From Xanthobacteraceae bacterium (GTDB lineage Bacteria; Pseudomonadota; Alphaproteobacteria; Rhizobiales; Xanthobacteraceae): DNA of 35,244 bases. The notes beneath the pieces are model-generated. The model saw only the letters and a list, made by a program, of their open reading frames with translations, did no database searches and had not been told where the DNA came from. The position numbers were made by a program, and so were the translations under genes. Positions 15,810 through 23,779 of this stretch are shown one piece after another. Every line of letters starts with the position of its first letter. Position 1 is the stretch's first letter. The stretch is from NCBI GenBank assembly GCA_019750915.1, contig JAIENY010000087.1, forward strand, positions 1 through 35,244, in the 5' to 3' direction.

Positions 15810-16496
15810 TTACGAGCGAAGCTGATCCAGGGCGTCGCGGAAGGAATCCTGTTCCTTCGGTTTCAGTTCCTCGATCCGCGCCCTCAACAACGCCTGAGTT
15901 TTCTCGTTCGCGCCGCGATAGCCGCTGGCGGCATCCTTGCTGAACCCGTTGATGACCAGTAACTGAAACTCTCTCAGGATGGGCGGACGCAAGGCATCGG
16001 GCGCTGCTTCGAAAAGCCTCACAGCCAAGGGGTTTCTGCGAATGGCGATCCATGCCTCGTTTGGCGAGGTGGCGTACGACATCGCCAAAAGCTGGAATGA
16101 ATGATCGTTGATCCGCCCATGAAGGACGTCAAGAGCGAACGCCATGAGCCAGCTGAAGGAGTGGTGAGGCGCACATGAGAGCACCAGACGCAGGCGCGCT
16201 TCGATCGCGTTCGCGCGATCGGTAAACGTCTTGGTGTTCCCGGACAAAAGCGCGGCCTGTGTGAGCCGCATCTCGGCGAGCGACAAGGCATTTTGCGAAT
16301 GTGTATCGCATCCGCTCAGGGATTTCGTCTCGGTGCTTTCCAGGCGCCGCGCCAAGGCGTTCGCTGAAAACTCCTCATTATGGAGAAGGATAGCCTCGAA
16401 GTCGCGAAGATCGTCGAGGCTCTCGCTCTTCGGCAGTGTTGCGATCCCCCAGGAGAGACCGGCCACCGCCAGCAGAGCAATCAGCAATCTGTGCAT
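15810..16496 (-). CDS. Exported helical protein next to the BY-kinase
   Basis: 228 residues with a short N-terminal hydrophobic segment (HRLLIALLAVAGLSWGIATL) that acts as signal or anchor. The rest is almost all helical, with repeated Ala/Leu patterns (LAEMRLTQAALLSGNTKTFT, then RANAIEARLRLVLSCAPHHS) resembling TPR-like solenoid proteins, though no exact repeat was found. Two Cys are visible in the mature part. The stop lies 68 bases before the next orphan and the start 27 bases after the kinase stop, so the three genes form an operon. Likely a periplasmic helper of polysaccharide assembly by position only. Confidence 0.7.
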   Translation of the reverse strand: MHRLLIALLAVAGLSWGIATLPKSESLDDLRDFEAILLHNEEFSANALARRLESTETKSLSGCDTHSQNALSLAEMRLTQAALLSGNTKTFTDRANAIEARLRLVLSCAPHHSFSWLMAFALDVLHGRINDHSFQLLAMSYATSPNEAWIAIRRNPLAVRLFEAAPDALRPPILREFQLLVINGFSKDAASGYRGANEKTQALLRARIEELKPKEQDSFRDALDQLRS

Positions 16497-16523
16497 GTCG
16501 TTTCAGTCGAAGGAGGGCAGTCG

Positions 16524-18791
16524 CTACGCAGAGGTCGGGATTTTTTCGTCGGAGTAATAATTGTAGCGGCGATCTGAGTATCCCTCGAAACGGCGCATCG
16601 CGACTTCGTCCGCCTTATTCAGAACGGTACCGAGGAGACGCTCTGAAAGGACGGATGAAGTCTGTACCGCCTTGAGGATTTCGTCGGTGGAGGTGCTGCC
16701 CCATTCGACGACCAGCACGAACGCATCGAACAAGTGTGAGGACGCCTTGACATCGACGATCGGCAGAATCGGCGGCAAGTCGACGATAACGTAATCGTAG
16801 GTTTCGGCAGCTTCCTTGAGCAATCCCTTGACGGTGCTCGAAATCAGAATGTCGGCACTGTTGGAGGGGCGGATGCGGGTCGAGGCCGGAAGGAAATCGA
16901 ATTTGAACTTCGGCTCCGTCACGATGAAGTTCTTCGCATCGACCTTGTCAGCGACGGCGTTTAGAAGGCCGGGTGCATCCGAGTATCCAAGGGACCGGGT
17001 CATCGATGGATTGCGCAAGTCGCCATCGATCAGCAGCGTGCGGGCTCCGCCGCGCGCGATGAAGGCGGCGAAGCTCGCTGCCACGGTTGTTTTTCCTTCG
17101 CCCGGAAGAGCGGAAACCATGCCGATGATCTTGGCGCCGGTCGGATGAAGATCAATCGCAACCTTGATATGGCGCATAGCCTCGGCGGTCGAGGAGAACG
17201 GCGCCGCGTTATGGATTCTCTCAAACGCGCCGGTATCGTGCTGGCGTTTACGCAGGCCGATCTTCTGCGCGTGCGACAATTGCTGAACCTCGGGCAGAAC
17301 TGCAAGGCAGTTCACGCTGAGAAGATCCTCGATCTGCGACCGCGTATGAATCTGGCGGTTCATGCGCTCGCGGGCGAGGGCGGCGAGCGTACCGAGGCCG
17401 ATCCCGCAAACCATTGCCAGGGCGAGAGTGAGGCTGACCTTCGGCGAGCTCCGCCCGCGGGGCGGCGAGGCGACGGTCACCAGGCGAGCTTCGGTGGAGG
17501 GAAAGGACTGCTGCTGGACCGACTGGGTGAAGCGGCTCAGGAACGTCTCATAGATGCCCCTATAGGTGGTTGCCGCCGTTTCAAGCTCCCTGAGGCGCAC
17601 TTGCGCCTGCCGTGTCGTACCGGACTTCTGAAACACGTCCGTCATTCGCGCATCGATGGAATGCTCCTGGCTTCTCGCGATCTGAAGCTCGCTTCTGTAG
17701 CTTTCCGCGATCCGCGAGATTTCGTCCCAGATCGCGCGCTGCAGGGCCTCCATTTCGGATCGAAGGTTCCTGGCCGCCTGATGGTCAGCGCCGTAGCGGG
17801 CGCTCCACTCGGATTCCTGCTTCTGGTCGTCGAGGAATTGCTGCCGGAGCTTGGTGATCACGGGATTACTGAGGGCATCCGTGACCACCGGATCAGGAAT
17901 GTCGACATTGGCCTTCGGGTCGGCATGCTGTTGCAGCACGTGGGAAATGCGCTCGAATTTCGCCTGGGCCTGGGTCGTGTCCGCGCGGGCCTTGGCGAGC
18001 GCCGTCCCAAGCTGGTCGAGCTCGACTTCGCTGGCGAGCTTGCCGTCCGTGCCGATGATGATGTTGTTCGCCGACTTGAAGTCCTGCACGGCTTTGTAGG
18101 CGTCGCTCGCCTGCTGGCGAAGTTCGCCGATGCGCTGCTCGAGCCAGACGCTGGCGCGATGTGTTGCTTCGTATTTTGCCTTGAGCTGATCGTCGACGTA
18201 GGCGTCTGCGATCGCATTCGCGATCGTGGCAGCCTTTTGCGGATCAAGCGATGTATAGGCGATCTGCTCGATGTAGCTGCGACCCAGCCGCGTGACCCGC
18301 AAATTCGATTTGAACTCAGCAAGCGCGCGTCGTGTCAGCTCGTCCTGGGAGAGGTCGGCATCGGAGTGGTCGCCGGATCTGAAAATCGTGAAAAGCCTGC
18401 GGGAGAGGCTCTTGCCGTAACCAATGAATTCCGGGTCTTCAGTGAGCTTCAGCCGGTCGATGACGGCGAGGGCCACTTTTTCCGATTTGGTGGTTTCGAT
18501 CTCGCTCTCGACGCTCGCGTCTTCAACGTTTCTGTTTTCCGACGAAAGCTCGGACTGCGTCCATGTCACGCGCTTGGTGTCGATGATCATGTCCGCCTGA
18601 GCGGTATATCGGTTGGGGGCTACGATGATGTAGCAGACGCCGAGGATGATGGAGAAAGCGGTGATGATCGCGATCAGTCGCCATTGCCGCGCAAAAAAAT
18701 CACGCACCTGAACCAGCGAAATGGCGTGATCGGCCGGACTGGGCTCGATCGTCATCTGGCCACGGGGAAGAAATTGTCTAGCAATATTCAT
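16524..18791 (-). CDS. Polysaccharide co-polymerase with BY-type tyrosine kinase (ExoP/Wzc-like)
   Basis: 755 residues, the size of ExoP. N-terminal Wzz domain: first membrane helix at about 39-58, a long periplasmic coiled-coil region (residues about 180-420) and a second helix near 440-465. The cytoplasmic kinase domain has Walker A (SALPGEGKTT, about residue 560), Walker A' (LLIDGDLRNPSM) and Walker B (DYVIVDLPP, about residue 670). The C-terminus ends in a tyrosine cluster (YSDRRYNYYSDEK), the usual autophosphorylation site. It sets chain length and drives export with the Wza-like lipoprotein. Its gene follows an exported orphan by 57 bases and precedes another by 27, all on the minus strand. 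Start ATG 18791 has GGAAAG before it. Confidence 0.94.
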   Translation of the reverse strand: MNIARQFLPRGQMTIEPSPADHAISLVQVRDFFARQWRLIAIITAFSIILGVCYIIVAPNRYTAQADMIIDTKRVTWTQSELSSENRNVEDASVESEIETTKSEKVALAVIDRLKLTEDPEFIGYGKSLSRRLFTIFRSGDHSDADLSQDELTRRALAEFKSNLRVTRLGRSYIEQIAYTSLDPQKAATIANAIADAYVDDQLKAKYEATHRASVWLEQRIGELRQQASDAYKAVQDFKSANNIIIGTDGKLASEVELDQLGTALAKARADTTQAQAKFERISHVLQQHADPKANVDIPDPVVTDALSNPVITKLRQQFLDDQKQESEWSARYGADHQAARNLRSEMEALQRAIWDEISRIAESYRSELQIARSQEHSIDARMTDVFQKSGTTRQAQVRLRELETAATTYRGIYETFLSRFTQSVQQQSFPSTEARLVTVASPPRGRSSPKVSLTLALAMVCGIGLGTLAALARERMNRQIHTRSQIEDLLSVNCLAVLPEVQQLSHAQKIGLRKRQHDTGAFERIHNAAPFSSTAEAMRHIKVAIDLHPTGAKIIGMVSALPGEGKTTVAASFAAFIARGGARTLLIDGDLRNPSMTRSLGYSDAPGLLNAVADKVDAKNFIVTEPKFKFDFLPASTRIRPSNSADILISSTVKGLLKEAAETYDYVIVDLPPILPIVDVKASSHLFDAFVLVVEWGSTSTDEILKAVQTSSVLSERLLGTVLNKADEVAMRRFEGYSDRRYNYYSDEKIPTSA

Positions 18792-18848
18792 AAGTGGCTT
18801 TCCAAATACGCGATAACCAGCATGAGAATGGCTAGGCCACCCTCACGC

Positions 18849-19460
18849 TTACTGGACCGGGCTGATCGGATCAGCCGCCGTCGTTCCGACCGGGGTATTG
18901 ACGGTTGGAGTTGCGATCGCAAAGAGAGTGTTTGTGAAATTGGTCTTGGTGCCTTGCGGAACGTTACTGACGTTCGTTGGCGATGAAACCGGATTGTTGA
19001 TCACCACGCTACCGGCACCCGCTGCCGCAGCACCCGCTGCCGCCGCTGTTGCGGCGGTGGACAGATCGCCCGATATGGCCGCAAACGAGGCCTGGAACTG
19101 ACCGTTCTGAACGCTGGCGACCGCCTCCTGAATGAGCTGAACCGCTTCCCGATCGATGTTCGTGCAGGCGACGGCCGCCTGGGCGAGACCCGCGGCGATA
19201 GCGGTCTGGATTTGCGGGCGGGCATCCCCCGCGACGCGGACCAAATCCGCCGCCAGCTTGGCGTCGGTAGCAGCTAGATCACGGGTGAGTGCTTCGACCG
19301 CTCGCGCATCTGCCTGAGGCGAGGCCAGGTTTGCGGGATTGGATTTGAACTGCGCGATCGCCTCCGGCGAAGCTGCGGGGTCAACACAGCCGGCGAAAGC
19401 GGAGCTGCCAACCGAGACAAACGCCGACGCGAAAATTGCAACCGCGAATATATTGCGCAT
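18849..19460 (-). CDS. Exported alanine-rich protein upstream of the BY-kinase
   Basis: 203 residues from ATG 19460 (GAGG lies eight bases before; a TTG four codons upstream is weaker). A signal peptide ends near AFA, then GCVDP begins the mature protein. Residues 30-135 are Ala-rich helices with two Cys; after a Gly/Ala hinge (TAATAAAAGAAAAGAGSVV) comes a Ser/Thr/Asn/Pro-rich tail (NNPVSSPTNVSNVPQG, TNTLFAIATPTVNTPVG). The tail composition resembles surface-exposed or self-assembling segments. No family recognised. It is the first gene of the kinase operon, so a role at the cell surface in chain export is plausible but not shown. Confidence 0.72.
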   Translation of the reverse strand: MRNIFAVAIFASAFVSVGSSAFAGCVDPAASPEAIAQFKSNPANLASPQADARAVEALTRDLAATDAKLAADLVRVAGDARPQIQTAIAAGLAQAAVACTNIDREAVQLIQEAVASVQNGQFQASFAAISGDLSTAATAAAAGAAAAGAGSVVINNPVSSPTNVSNVPQGTKTNFTNTLFAIATPTVNTPVGTTAADPISPVQ

Positions 19461-19789
19461 GAAATGCCTCAATAATCGTTTCTAACGACGTTAATAATTT
19501 CTAACTTTATATCACTACCGGTTTGTATCAGGTGGAGCAATGTTAGGGTACAAATATGGTTGATTTCCGGGTCCGGTGGTTGTGACCGTAAGCATTTGGT
19601 TTTATTCAATTATTCATTTTAGCGAGCGTAATTTGCCGGGCTTGGCCGCCTGCGCCGCGTCCGGTTGCCGTCCATGGGACGCCTCCAGGAGAACAGCTAT
19701 CCCATCGATAAGAATTCACAGGCTGGAATCCGGTTTGCATTTGTTGTCCGGTAAAGTTCGTAAAAATTGCCCCGCGGGGATTGTGTAGC
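19461..19789. other. Divergent control region between kinase operon and phosphatase
   Basis: No gene. It is A/T-rich (especially 19471-19520 and 19590-19630), drives genes on both sides and holds the direct repeat listed separately. The distribution suggests promoters for the kinase operon and the phosphatase. Confidence 0.5.
19471..19505. repeat. Direct repeat AATAAT-TTTCTAAC upstream of the kinase operon
   Basis: TTTCTAAC occurs at 19479-19486 and 19498-19505, 19 bases apart, each preceded by AATAAT. It starts 11 bases before the start codon of the alanine-rich protein, so it could be a regulator site or part of the leader. Confidence 0.45.
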
Positions 19790-20548
19790 GTGCGAACTTT
19801 GCTGACCGGTCAGGAGATTTTGAAGGTTCACCGGCGGCGCCCGTCGCTTCCGGAGGCAACGCGCATTTATGCGGTGGGCGACATTCATGGCCGTCTCGAC
19901 CTGCTCGATGCGTTGATTGCCGCAATCGAGAACGATCTGAAACGGCGACCCGTCGCGAATTCGCTCTGCGTGTTCGTCGGCGACTACATCGATCGGGGCG
20001 CACAGTCGCGCGAGACGATCGATCGCCTGATCGAATACGGCCAGCAACGGGATTGTGTATTTCTCAGAGGCAATCACGAGCAACTGGCTCTCGGCAGCTT
20101 GCGCGATCCTGCGACCTTCGAAGCGTGGTTACGGGTCGGTGGCCGTGAGGCCCTGATGTCTTACGGGATTGCAGTCGAGACAAATTGCGTGGCCAAGCAG
20201 ATTCCCAGCATGCAGGCCGCCTTTCACGACGCGCTTCCGTCCTCACATTTCAATTTCTTCCGGAAACTGCGATCGACCTTCGAAATGGGCGACTACTTCT
20301 TCGTTCACGCCGGAGCGAGGCCGGAGGTCGATCTCGCCAGGCAAAAGGAAGAGGACCTGTTATGGATTCGAAGCCTCTTCCTGAATTCGCCCTATGATTT
20401 CGGAAAGATCATCGTTCACGGCCACACGCCGGTGATGGAGGTCGAGGTCCGGTCAAACCGCATCAATATCGATACCGGCGCATTCGCGACCGGACGGCTG
20501 ACGTGCCTTTTGATAGAGGGGCAGGAGCTCGCGCTGTTGCGGCCATGA
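19790..20548 (+). CDS. PPP-family metallophosphoesterase (serine/threonine protein phosphatase-like)
   Basis: 252 residues from GTG 19790, chosen because GCGGGGA lies nine bases ahead; a TTG three codons upstream is possible. All metal-binding motifs of the PPP family are present in order: GDIHG (30-34), GDYIDRG (64-70), RGNHE (93-97), FVHAG (171-175) and HGHTP (210-214), with two metal ions expected. The family removes phosphate from proteins or, in the ApaH branch, splits Ap4A. The lack of the ApaH-specific tail and its place opposite a tyrosine-kinase operon make a protein phosphatase acting on the exopolysaccharide machinery possible, but not shown. Confidence 0.88.
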   Translation: MRTLLTGQEILKVHRRRPSLPEATRIYAVGDIHGRLDLLDALIAAIENDLKRRPVANSLCVFVGDYIDRGAQSRETIDRLIEYGQQRDCVFLRGNHEQLALGSLRDPATFEAWLRVGGREALMSYGIAVETNCVAKQIPSMQAAFHDALPSSHFNFFRKLRSTFEMGDYFFVHAGARPEVDLARQKEEDLLWIRSLFLNSPYDFGKIIVHGHTPVMEVEVRSNRINIDTGAFATGRLTCLLIEGQELALLRP

Positions 20549-20562
20549 CAGCCTGTTTGGGC

Positions 20563-21669
20563 TCAGGGGCGCGCACTCGAGCGTGCGTTGAGCAGACCGT
20601 CGATATGATCGCGCATTTTCGTCAGGAACGGCTCGCGCCCGAACTGGCGTGAATGTGCTGCAATCGCCGCAGGATCGACTGGCATTTGAGCCATTCGCTG
20701 AACCGCGTCGGAGATCGCCGAAACCGACTGTTCCTTGAAAAACGTGCCTGAAAGCCCTTCCTTGACGGTTTCGACGGCGCCGCCGCGGCCAAAGGCGATC
20801 ACCGGTCTGCCGCTTGCCATCGCCTCCACCGGCACCATTCCGAAATCTTCTTCGCCGGGGAAGATCAGGGCTCGGCACCGGGCGTAATGTGATCGCAGAA
20901 CATCGAAAGGTTGAGGGCCAAGGATCGTGATTGTCGGGCCAGCGAGGCGCTTGATCTCATCGAGCATTTCGCCGCCGCCAATGACGACCAGCTTGAGCTT
21001 GAGGTCATTGAATGCACGGACCGCCAGATCCGGTCGCTTGTAGGAGACCAGCTCGCCCGCCATCAGATAATAGTCCTCAAGCTCGGACGGCTCCGCGATC
21101 GAGAACGCATCGGTGTCCACCGGCGGATAGATCACGGTGGCGTCCGCTCCGTAGTAACGGCGAATCCGGCCGGCGACGGTCTGCGAATTGGCGACGAAGC
21201 TGTCGACGCGGGCTGCGGAGGTAACGTCCCAGGCGCGCAGATAATGCGACAGAGGCGGCATGAGGAGCCGGGTCAGTCGTCCGGCACCCGCCAGATAGTC
21301 GTGATACATGTTCCACAGATAACGCATCGGCGTATGGCAGTAGCAAACGTGAAGCGCGTTCGCCGGCGGGATGATGCCTTTTGCCGGTCCGGATTCGCTG
21401 CTGATGACAAGATCGTATCCGCGAAGGTCGAGATGCTCGAGCGCCATCGGCATGAGCGGCAGATAGTTTTTGTACATCTTGCTCGCGCGGGGGAGCGAGT
21501 TGATAAACGAGGGAATGACCTTGTGCCGGCGGATTTTGTCCGACACCATTTCGGGCACATAAACATGAGTGAAGATATCGGCCTGCGGATACATATCGCA
21601 GAGCGCCTCGACGACTTTCTCGCCGCCGCGCATCCCGACCAGCCAGTAATGAATAATAGCAACGCGCAT
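20563..21669 (-). CDS. Glycosyltransferase family 4
   Basis: 368 residues from ATG 21669, where the typical start MRVAIIHYWLVGMRGGEKV begins; the frame extends to 21726 but the extra 19 residues are out of family. The N-terminal domain has GGEKVVEAL and CYCHTPMRYLW; the C-terminal domain shows FPGEEDFGMVPVEAMASGRP with the E-x7-E pair, then GRGGAVETVKEGLSG. This subtype (HTPMRYLW) is known from mannosyl and other sugar transferases of capsule loci. It should extend the lipid-linked unit in the cytoplasm. It ends 14 bases from the convergent phosphatase. Confidence 0.9.
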   Translation of the reverse strand: MRVAIIHYWLVGMRGGEKVVEALCDMYPQADIFTHVYVPEMVSDKIRRHKVIPSFINSLPRASKMYKNYLPLMPMALEHLDLRGYDLVISSESGPAKGIIPPANALHVCYCHTPMRYLWNMYHDYLAGAGRLTRLLMPPLSHYLRAWDVTSAARVDSFVANSQTVAGRIRRYYGADATVIYPPVDTDAFSIAEPSELEDYYLMAGELVSYKRPDLAVRAFNDLKLKLVVIGGGEMLDEIKRLAGPTITILGPQPFDVLRSHYARCRALIFPGEEDFGMVPVEAMASGRPVIAFGRGGAVETVKEGLSGTFFKEQSVSAISDAVQRMAQMPVDPAAIAAHSRQFGREPFLTKMRDHIDGLLNARSSARP

Positions 21670-21909
21670 GGAAACCGGATCCCTAAATATGACCGCTCTC
21701 ATATCATCGATCCCATTCAGGATCACAGCATCTGGCAGGAATGTTTAACGCGGCTCGTTAACGACGAAGATTGTAATCCATTGGGCTGCGCCGGTGACGG
21801 GTGACGCCCCCGGATTAACCAGCTACAAAGCATTGTTTCATGCGGCTTGCCGGTGATGCTATGATTTCAGACAGCTTTAGTGGCGTTTATTATTTTACAG
21901 GGGCGTATT

Positions 21910-22842
21910 GTGAGAGTGACGGTTCTTATTTGCACGCGTAACCGCGCTAAATCGCTTGATCGAACGCTCGGTACAATCACGCGCGCGAAACATCCTAAGG
22001 ATGGCGACTGGGAACTTATCGTCGTCGACAACGGCAGCACCGACGAAACCCAGCAGGTGATCGAATCCTATCGCACGAAATTACCGATCCGTACGGTTAT
22101 CGAAACGGCGTCCGGACTGTCACACGCGCGTAACCGTGGTGTGGCCGAGGCGAGCGGAGATTTCATCATCTGGACCGACGACGACGTGGGCGTCAACGAG
22201 ACTTGGATGGACGCTTATCTGAAGGCCATCGAAGCTAATCCCAAGGCAGCCGTGCTGGGCGGCAAGATTTTTCCCGATCTCGACGAGCCCGAGACGGATT
22301 GGTTCCGGAGAAATCTTGATCTGCTGGGCGAGTTGGCCGCGTACCGTGATTTCGGCGACAAGCCCCTGCTGTTTGATCCTGCAAACGGGATCGAACCATT
22401 TGGTGCGAACTTTGCGGTCCGCACCGAAGAGCAGCGCCAGTGTCTCTATGATCCGAATCGTGGGCTTGTTCCAGGTAACGAACGGCGCGGTGAAGAAGTC
22501 GATGTTGTCGCGCGCATTCTGTCGCAGGGACACGAGGGAGTATGGGTGCCGGAATCTTCGGTGCAACATTACATTACCCGCCAGCGCCAGACGGTTGATT
22601 ATGTAAAGGCGTACTACAGCAGCCAGGGCCAAAGTCTGGGCCTCGACGAGTATAATCGCTCGACCCCGACTGTTTTCGGAGCGCCGTTGTCGATCTGGGC
22701 CAAGGCGGCGATTTATAATGCTTGTCGCCTCGTCATGCGTCCCTTCAATGAGAAGCTCTGGGTGCGATCCCTGATCGGTTCGTCGGTGCAGAACGCCCGT
22801 TTAAAGGTCTGGCGCGCCGGTGGAACCGTTCCGTCGCAATAA
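21910..22842 (+). CDS. Glycosyltransferase family 2 (GT-A fold)
   Basis: 310 residues from GTG 21910, where AGGGG is well placed; a GTG at 21880 is an alternative. The N-terminus VTVLICTRNRAKSLDRTL is typical of GT2, followed by VVDNGSTDET and the metal-binding TDDDVGV (a DxD-type site). SHARNRGVAEASGDF is the classic third motif. It acts with inversion on a nucleotide sugar. The next GT2 gene begins close to or inside its end, so both are probably translated from one transcript. Confidence 0.9.
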   Translation: MRVTVLICTRNRAKSLDRTLGTITRAKHPKDGDWELIVVDNGSTDETQQVIESYRTKLPIRTVIETASGLSHARNRGVAEASGDFIIWTDDDVGVNETWMDAYLKAIEANPKAAVLGGKIFPDLDEPETDWFRRNLDLLGELAAYRDFGDKPLLFDPANGIEPFGANFAVRTEEQRQCLYDPNRGLVPGNERRGEEVDVVARILSQGHEGVWVPESSVQHYITRQRQTVDYVKAYYSSQGQSLGLDEYNRSTPTVFGAPLSIWAKAAIYNACRLVMRPFNEKLWVRSLIGSSVQNARLKVWRAGGTVPSQ

Positions 22843-22858
22843 ATTCAGCGCCGCATTC

Positions 22859-23755
22859 ATGTCGGAACACATGCCGATGAGGCTTGGTCTTGTCATTGCA
22901 ACGCATCGACGCCCCGAGATCATCGCGCCGTTGCTGGGCATGATCGGACGGCAGTCGGTTCAGCCCGATTACATCGTGCTTTCCGTGGTGGATGACAGCG
23001 ATCTGCCGGTTTCCAAAGACGTCGGGCTTTCCACGATTGTGCTGAGAGGCCCGGCAGGTTCCTGCGTTCAGCGAAATCGCGGCATCGATTTTCTGCACGA
23101 CCGCGCCGATGTCGTCGTGTTTCTCGATGATGATTTCTGGATGGCGCCGGACTACCTGGAAACCGTCCAGAATGTCTTTTCGAGTAATCCGGATGTGGTG
23201 GCGGTTACGGGAAACGTGATCGCTGACGGCGCAACGTCCGAAGGTTTCTCGATCGACGAGGCAGATGCGATGCTGCAGCAGTATCGATCAAACCGAAAGG
23301 ACGCTGAACACCCAAAAGTCGTTCCGGTCGAGGACACCTACGGCTGCAACATGGCGTTTCGGGAGCGGTCGATCGGCGATGTTCGTTTCGACGAGAAGCT
23401 GCCGCTTTACGGCTGGCAGGAGGATGTGGATTTCAGCGCACAACTGCGTGCGCGAGGCCGTATTGTCAAGGTCGAGCGCGCGGTGGGCGTGCACCTTGGG
23501 ACAAAGCGAGGCAAGACCAGCGGAATGCGCTTCGGCTATTCGCAAGTGGTCAACCCGATCTACATCGTGTTCAAGGGCAATATGCGGTTTGGCAGGGCGC
23601 TTGTCCTGATCACCAAGAACATTCTCGCAAACCTGGCCGGGAGCATTTCACCTGAGCCGTTCATCGACCGGCGAGGCCGTTTGCGCGGCAATCTTACCGG
23701 GATTCGCGATCTTCTGCTCGGGCGGCTGGATCCCTCGCGAATTCTGCGGCTCTGA
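22859..23755 (+). CDS. Glycosyltransferase family 2 (second of a pair)
   Basis: 298 residues from ATG 22859; a GTG at 22820 inside the end of the previous gene is an equal candidate and would make a 23-base overlap. Motifs: LGLVIATHRRPEIIAPLL, SVVDDSD, QRNRGIDFL, VVFLDDDFWM (DxD site) and the acceptor-side GWQEDVDFSAQLRARG. The last is typical of enzymes building branched or linear exopolysaccharide chains. Its pairing with the preceding GT2 suggests the two add consecutive sugars. Confidence 0.87.
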   Translation: MSEHMPMRLGLVIATHRRPEIIAPLLGMIGRQSVQPDYIVLSVVDDSDLPVSKDVGLSTIVLRGPAGSCVQRNRGIDFLHDRADVVVFLDDDFWMAPDYLETVQNVFSSNPDVVAVTGNVIADGATSEGFSIDEADAMLQQYRSNRKDAEHPKVVPVEDTYGCNMAFRERSIGDVRFDEKLPLYGWQEDVDFSAQLRARGRIVKVERAVGVHLGTKRGKTSGMRFGYSQVVNPIYIVFKGNMRFGRALVLITKNILANLAGSISPEPFIDRRGRLRGNLTGIRDLLLGRLDPSRILRL

Positions 23756-23779
23756 ATAGCCGATGGCGTCGCGTCGCTT

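Noticed and set aside
15741..16053. Long N-terminal extension of the small exported protein downstream of the kinase
   Set aside because: It overlaps the next gene in another frame; the signal peptide and ribosome site place the start at 15741.
17145..18986. 613-codon plus-strand frame
   Set aside because: It is antisense to the BY-kinase gene, whose motifs are complete; the product has no domain and the frame arises from high third-position G+C.
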